This document shows positions 63,281 to 64,000 of a stretch of 64,000 bases of DNA, in pieces (positions within the stretch are counted from its first letter, which is position 1; every line of letters begins with the position of its first letter). Source of the stretch: Mycobacteriaceae bacterium (GTDB taxonomy: Bacteria; Actinomycetota; Actinomycetes; Mycobacteriales; Mycobacteriaceae); contig JAIEPH010000033.1 of NCBI GenBank assembly GCA_019749805.1, forward strand, positions 1-64,000, in the 5' to 3' direction. Below the pieces are notes generated by a model, which had not been told where the DNA came from, did not search any database, and saw only the letters and a list, made by a program, of their open reading frames with translations. The translations under genes and the position numbers were made by a program.

Positions 63281-64000
63281 GCGTCGATCTCGATCCCTGC
63301 GAACAAGTCCGTCTCGGGCAGCGACACCGGGACGCGTGACCGTGCCAACTCGAATTCCTCTGTCGGCCAAAGCCGTTGCTGCCATTCGATCGGCGCGCGG
63401 AAGAAGTCGCCGTTGGGGTCGATCTGGGTGGCGTGCGCTCGAAGCGCGTCATCTCGCTGGGCGAAGTACTTCGCGCACTCGACCCTGGTGGTCACCCGCT
63501 TCTCGAAGATGTCGTGATCGGCTTCCCAGTGCTTGAGCCATTTCTCGAAGGGGCCCACCTCACCGTGCTTGGCGAACTCGTCCTGAATCAGCTGCATGCG
63601 CTTCCGCAGGAAGCCGTGGTTGTAGTACAGCTTCAGCACGTTCCAGGGCTCCCCCGCATCGGAGAACAGCATATGATCGCCCGCGGCCTCATACGCGGCG
63701 ATCGACACCTGGTGGCACCGGATGTGATCGGGATGCGGATAGCCGCCGTTCTCGTCATACGTCGTCATCACGTGGGGCCGGAACTTGCGGATGACGCGCA
63801 CCAGCGACTCGGTGGGCTCCTCGAGGGGCACCAGTGCGAAGCAACCGTCGGGCAGCGGTGGCGGCGGATCGCCCTCCGGCAGGCCCGAGTCGACGAAACC
63901 GAGCCAGTGGTGTTCGACGCCCAGGATCTCGGCGGCCTTGGCCATCTCGTCGCGCCGGATCTCGGTCATCCGGCCGTGCACCTCGGGCAGGTCCATGGCC
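63277..64000 (-). CDS. mca: Mycothiol S-conjugate amidase, C-terminal part (cut by window end)
   Basis: The last 240 or so residues of Mca, which cleaves mycothiol S-conjugates of electrophiles and drugs to a mercapturate and GlcN-Ins. [19 protein letters not shown] holds zinc and catalytic residues (the His of HPDH), with [18 protein letters not shown] and [19 protein letters not shown] as further family motifs. The N-terminal HPDDE zinc motif lies beyond the window edge. Coupled to the small gene downstream by an ATGA overlap. Confidence 0.95.
   Translation of the reverse strand, partial: AMDLPEVHGRMTEIRRDEMAKAAEILGVEHHWLGFVDSGLPEGDPPPPLPDGCFALVPLEEPTESLVRVIRKFRPHVMTTYDENGGYPHPDHIRCHQVSIAAYEAAGDHMLFSDAGEPWNVLKLYYNHGFLRKRMQLIQDEFAKHGEVGPFEKWLKHWEADHDIFEKRVTTRVECAKYFAQRDDALRAHATQIDPNGDFFRAPIEWQQRLWPTEEFELARSRVPVSLPETDLFAGIEIDA

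Overview
The window is high-GC, densely coded chromosomal DNA of a mycobacterium, most likely an environmental fast-grower (Mycolicibacterium type). Supporting signs are a complete mce/yrbE operon, a mycothiol-pathway gene (mca), a short-chain Z-isoprenyl diphosphate synthase, DesA2, a rifampicin ADP-ribosyltransferase and many GTG/TTG starts. From about 29.5 kb to the right end the gene order mirrors, in reverse, the M. tuberculosis block Rv1082 to Rv1112: ychF, Rv1111c-like, ispH, Rv1109c-like, xseA-xseB, 3beta-HSD, then Rv1101c-like, Rv1100-like, glpX, fum, phoH2, desA2, glyA, coaA, uppS, trhA, Rv1084-like, Rv1083-like and mca. No intergenic stretch exceeds 300 bases. I saw no rRNA, tRNA, CRISPR array or transposase.

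Region 1 (1-14 kb, minus strand): a ten-part Mce lipid-import operon (yrbEA, yrbEB, mceA-F, two Mce-associated proteins) runs on into an epoxide-hydrolase-like enzyme, a WS/DGAT-like acyltransferase and a tiny stand-alone DivIVA domain. It ends against a remnant of a 13E12/HNH gene. Region 2 (14-29.4 kb) is accessory: VOC protein and TetR regulator; a hydrolase coupled to a 969-residue kinase-aminotransferase fusion; a DUF559 gene bracketed by two copies of a palindromic repeat; a nucleotide cyclase with two small conserved neighbours; a PepD-like HtrA protease with a DUF2993 lipoprotein-like partner; an acyltransferase-3; an Imm-5-like gene; and arr behind a rifamycin-associated element.

Region 3 (29.5-36 kb) is conserved housekeeping: YchF, IspH, a lipid-droplet protein, exonuclease VII and a 3beta-hydroxysteroid dehydrogenase preceded by an exact KstR operator. 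Region 4 (36-42 kb) is a lineage-specific insertion: a sulfatase, a HAD phosphatase and its own formylglycine-generating enzyme in one operon, then an SRPBCC gene diverging from two coupled SDR genes across a second exact KstR operator.

Region 5 (42-64 kb) holds an AI-2E transporter, a dienelactone hydrolase, GlpX, fumarase, a large LuxR (LAL) regulator, PhoH2 with a candidate PhoAT ORF, DesA2, a long-form SHMT, a DUF885 peptidase-like protein, pantothenate kinase, two tandem paralogous membrane proteins, UppS, TrhA, a ketosteroid-isomerase-like enzyme with conserved catalytic residues, a DUF255 protein and the mca gene cut by the window edge. A recurring theme is sterol and lipid metabolism (Mce import, WS/DGAT, KstR sites, 3beta-HSD, KSI, SDRs, DesA2), spread over several transcription units.
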